From: JANQKX01 sp039028695
GTDB lineage: Bacteria > Pseudomonadota > Alphaproteobacteria > Kiloniellales > Kiloniellaceae
Reading direction: 5' to 3'
Assembly (NCBI GenBank): GCA_039028695.1
Contig: JBCCHN010000078.1
Coordinates: 1 to 23,839 of the forward strand
Length of the DNA stretch: 23,839 bases
In this document: positions 23,823 to 23,839 of the stretch, in pieces
Layout of the letters: every line of letters starts with the position of its first letter
Numbering within the stretch: position 1 is the first letter of the stretch
Notes under the pieces: generated by a model
Databases searched by the model: none
Told to the model about the DNA's origin: nothing
The model's input: the letters and a program-made list of their open reading frames with translations, nothing else
Position numbers and translations under genes: made by a program

Positions 23823-23839
23823 CATCGTCAAGCGGAGAC

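Overview
The window looks like chromosomal DNA of a GC-rich Gram-negative bacterium, most likely an alphaproteobacterium of the Rhodospirillales/Rhodobacterales type, possibly marine. This is inferred from gene content and protein style (Pot-type and Dpp-type ABC uptake, LysE exporters, PhyH dioxygenases, EamA permeases, Tat and lipoprotein signals), not from a marker gene. No rRNA, tRNA, CRISPR array, transposase or phage gene was found.

Left third (1-11.1 kb): small-molecule uptake and oxidation. The window opens inside a FAD-dependent amine/amino-acid oxidoreductase. It converges on a LacI-family regulator divergent from a Tat-exported, dipeptide-type solute-binding protein. Their shared AT-rich intergenic region holds two CG-centred palindromes 104 bp apart, likely LacI operators. 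The binding-protein gene stands alone and ends in a strong terminator. Two minus-strand operons follow. The upstream one (11038 to 5755) starts with an FMN-dependent 2-hydroxyacid oxidase and continues, nearly without gaps, into a complete PotABCD-type ABC importer, ending in a terminator. The next (5616 to 3801) pairs a LysE-type exporter with a mandelate racemase/muconate lactonizing enzyme that resembles cis-3-hydroxyproline dehydratases. It has a strong promoter whose -10 end is overlapped by a 9-9-9 inverted repeat.

Middle (11.1-15.9 kb): envelope and secreted functions of unknown role. Two minus-strand genes encode a small four-cysteine secreted protein and a lipoprotein. A 489-nt AT-rich gap separates them from a plus-strand secreted trypsin-like protease, a SAM methyltransferase and an EamA permease.

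Right (15.9-23.8 kb): two minus-strand pairs, each including a PhyH-type dioxygenase. One pairs it with an aminoglycoside-adenylyltransferase-like protein (overlapping genes), the other with a second LysE-type exporter. A 663-nt gap then contains the best candidate for an undescribed element: a ~119-nt rod-like hairpin followed by a strong plus-strand terminator, with no plus-strand protein gene to explain it. A solitary glycerol kinase (minus), and an MFS transporter overlapping a family-2 glycosyltransferase (plus), close the window. The last 176 nt hold an unexplained interrupted inverted repeat.
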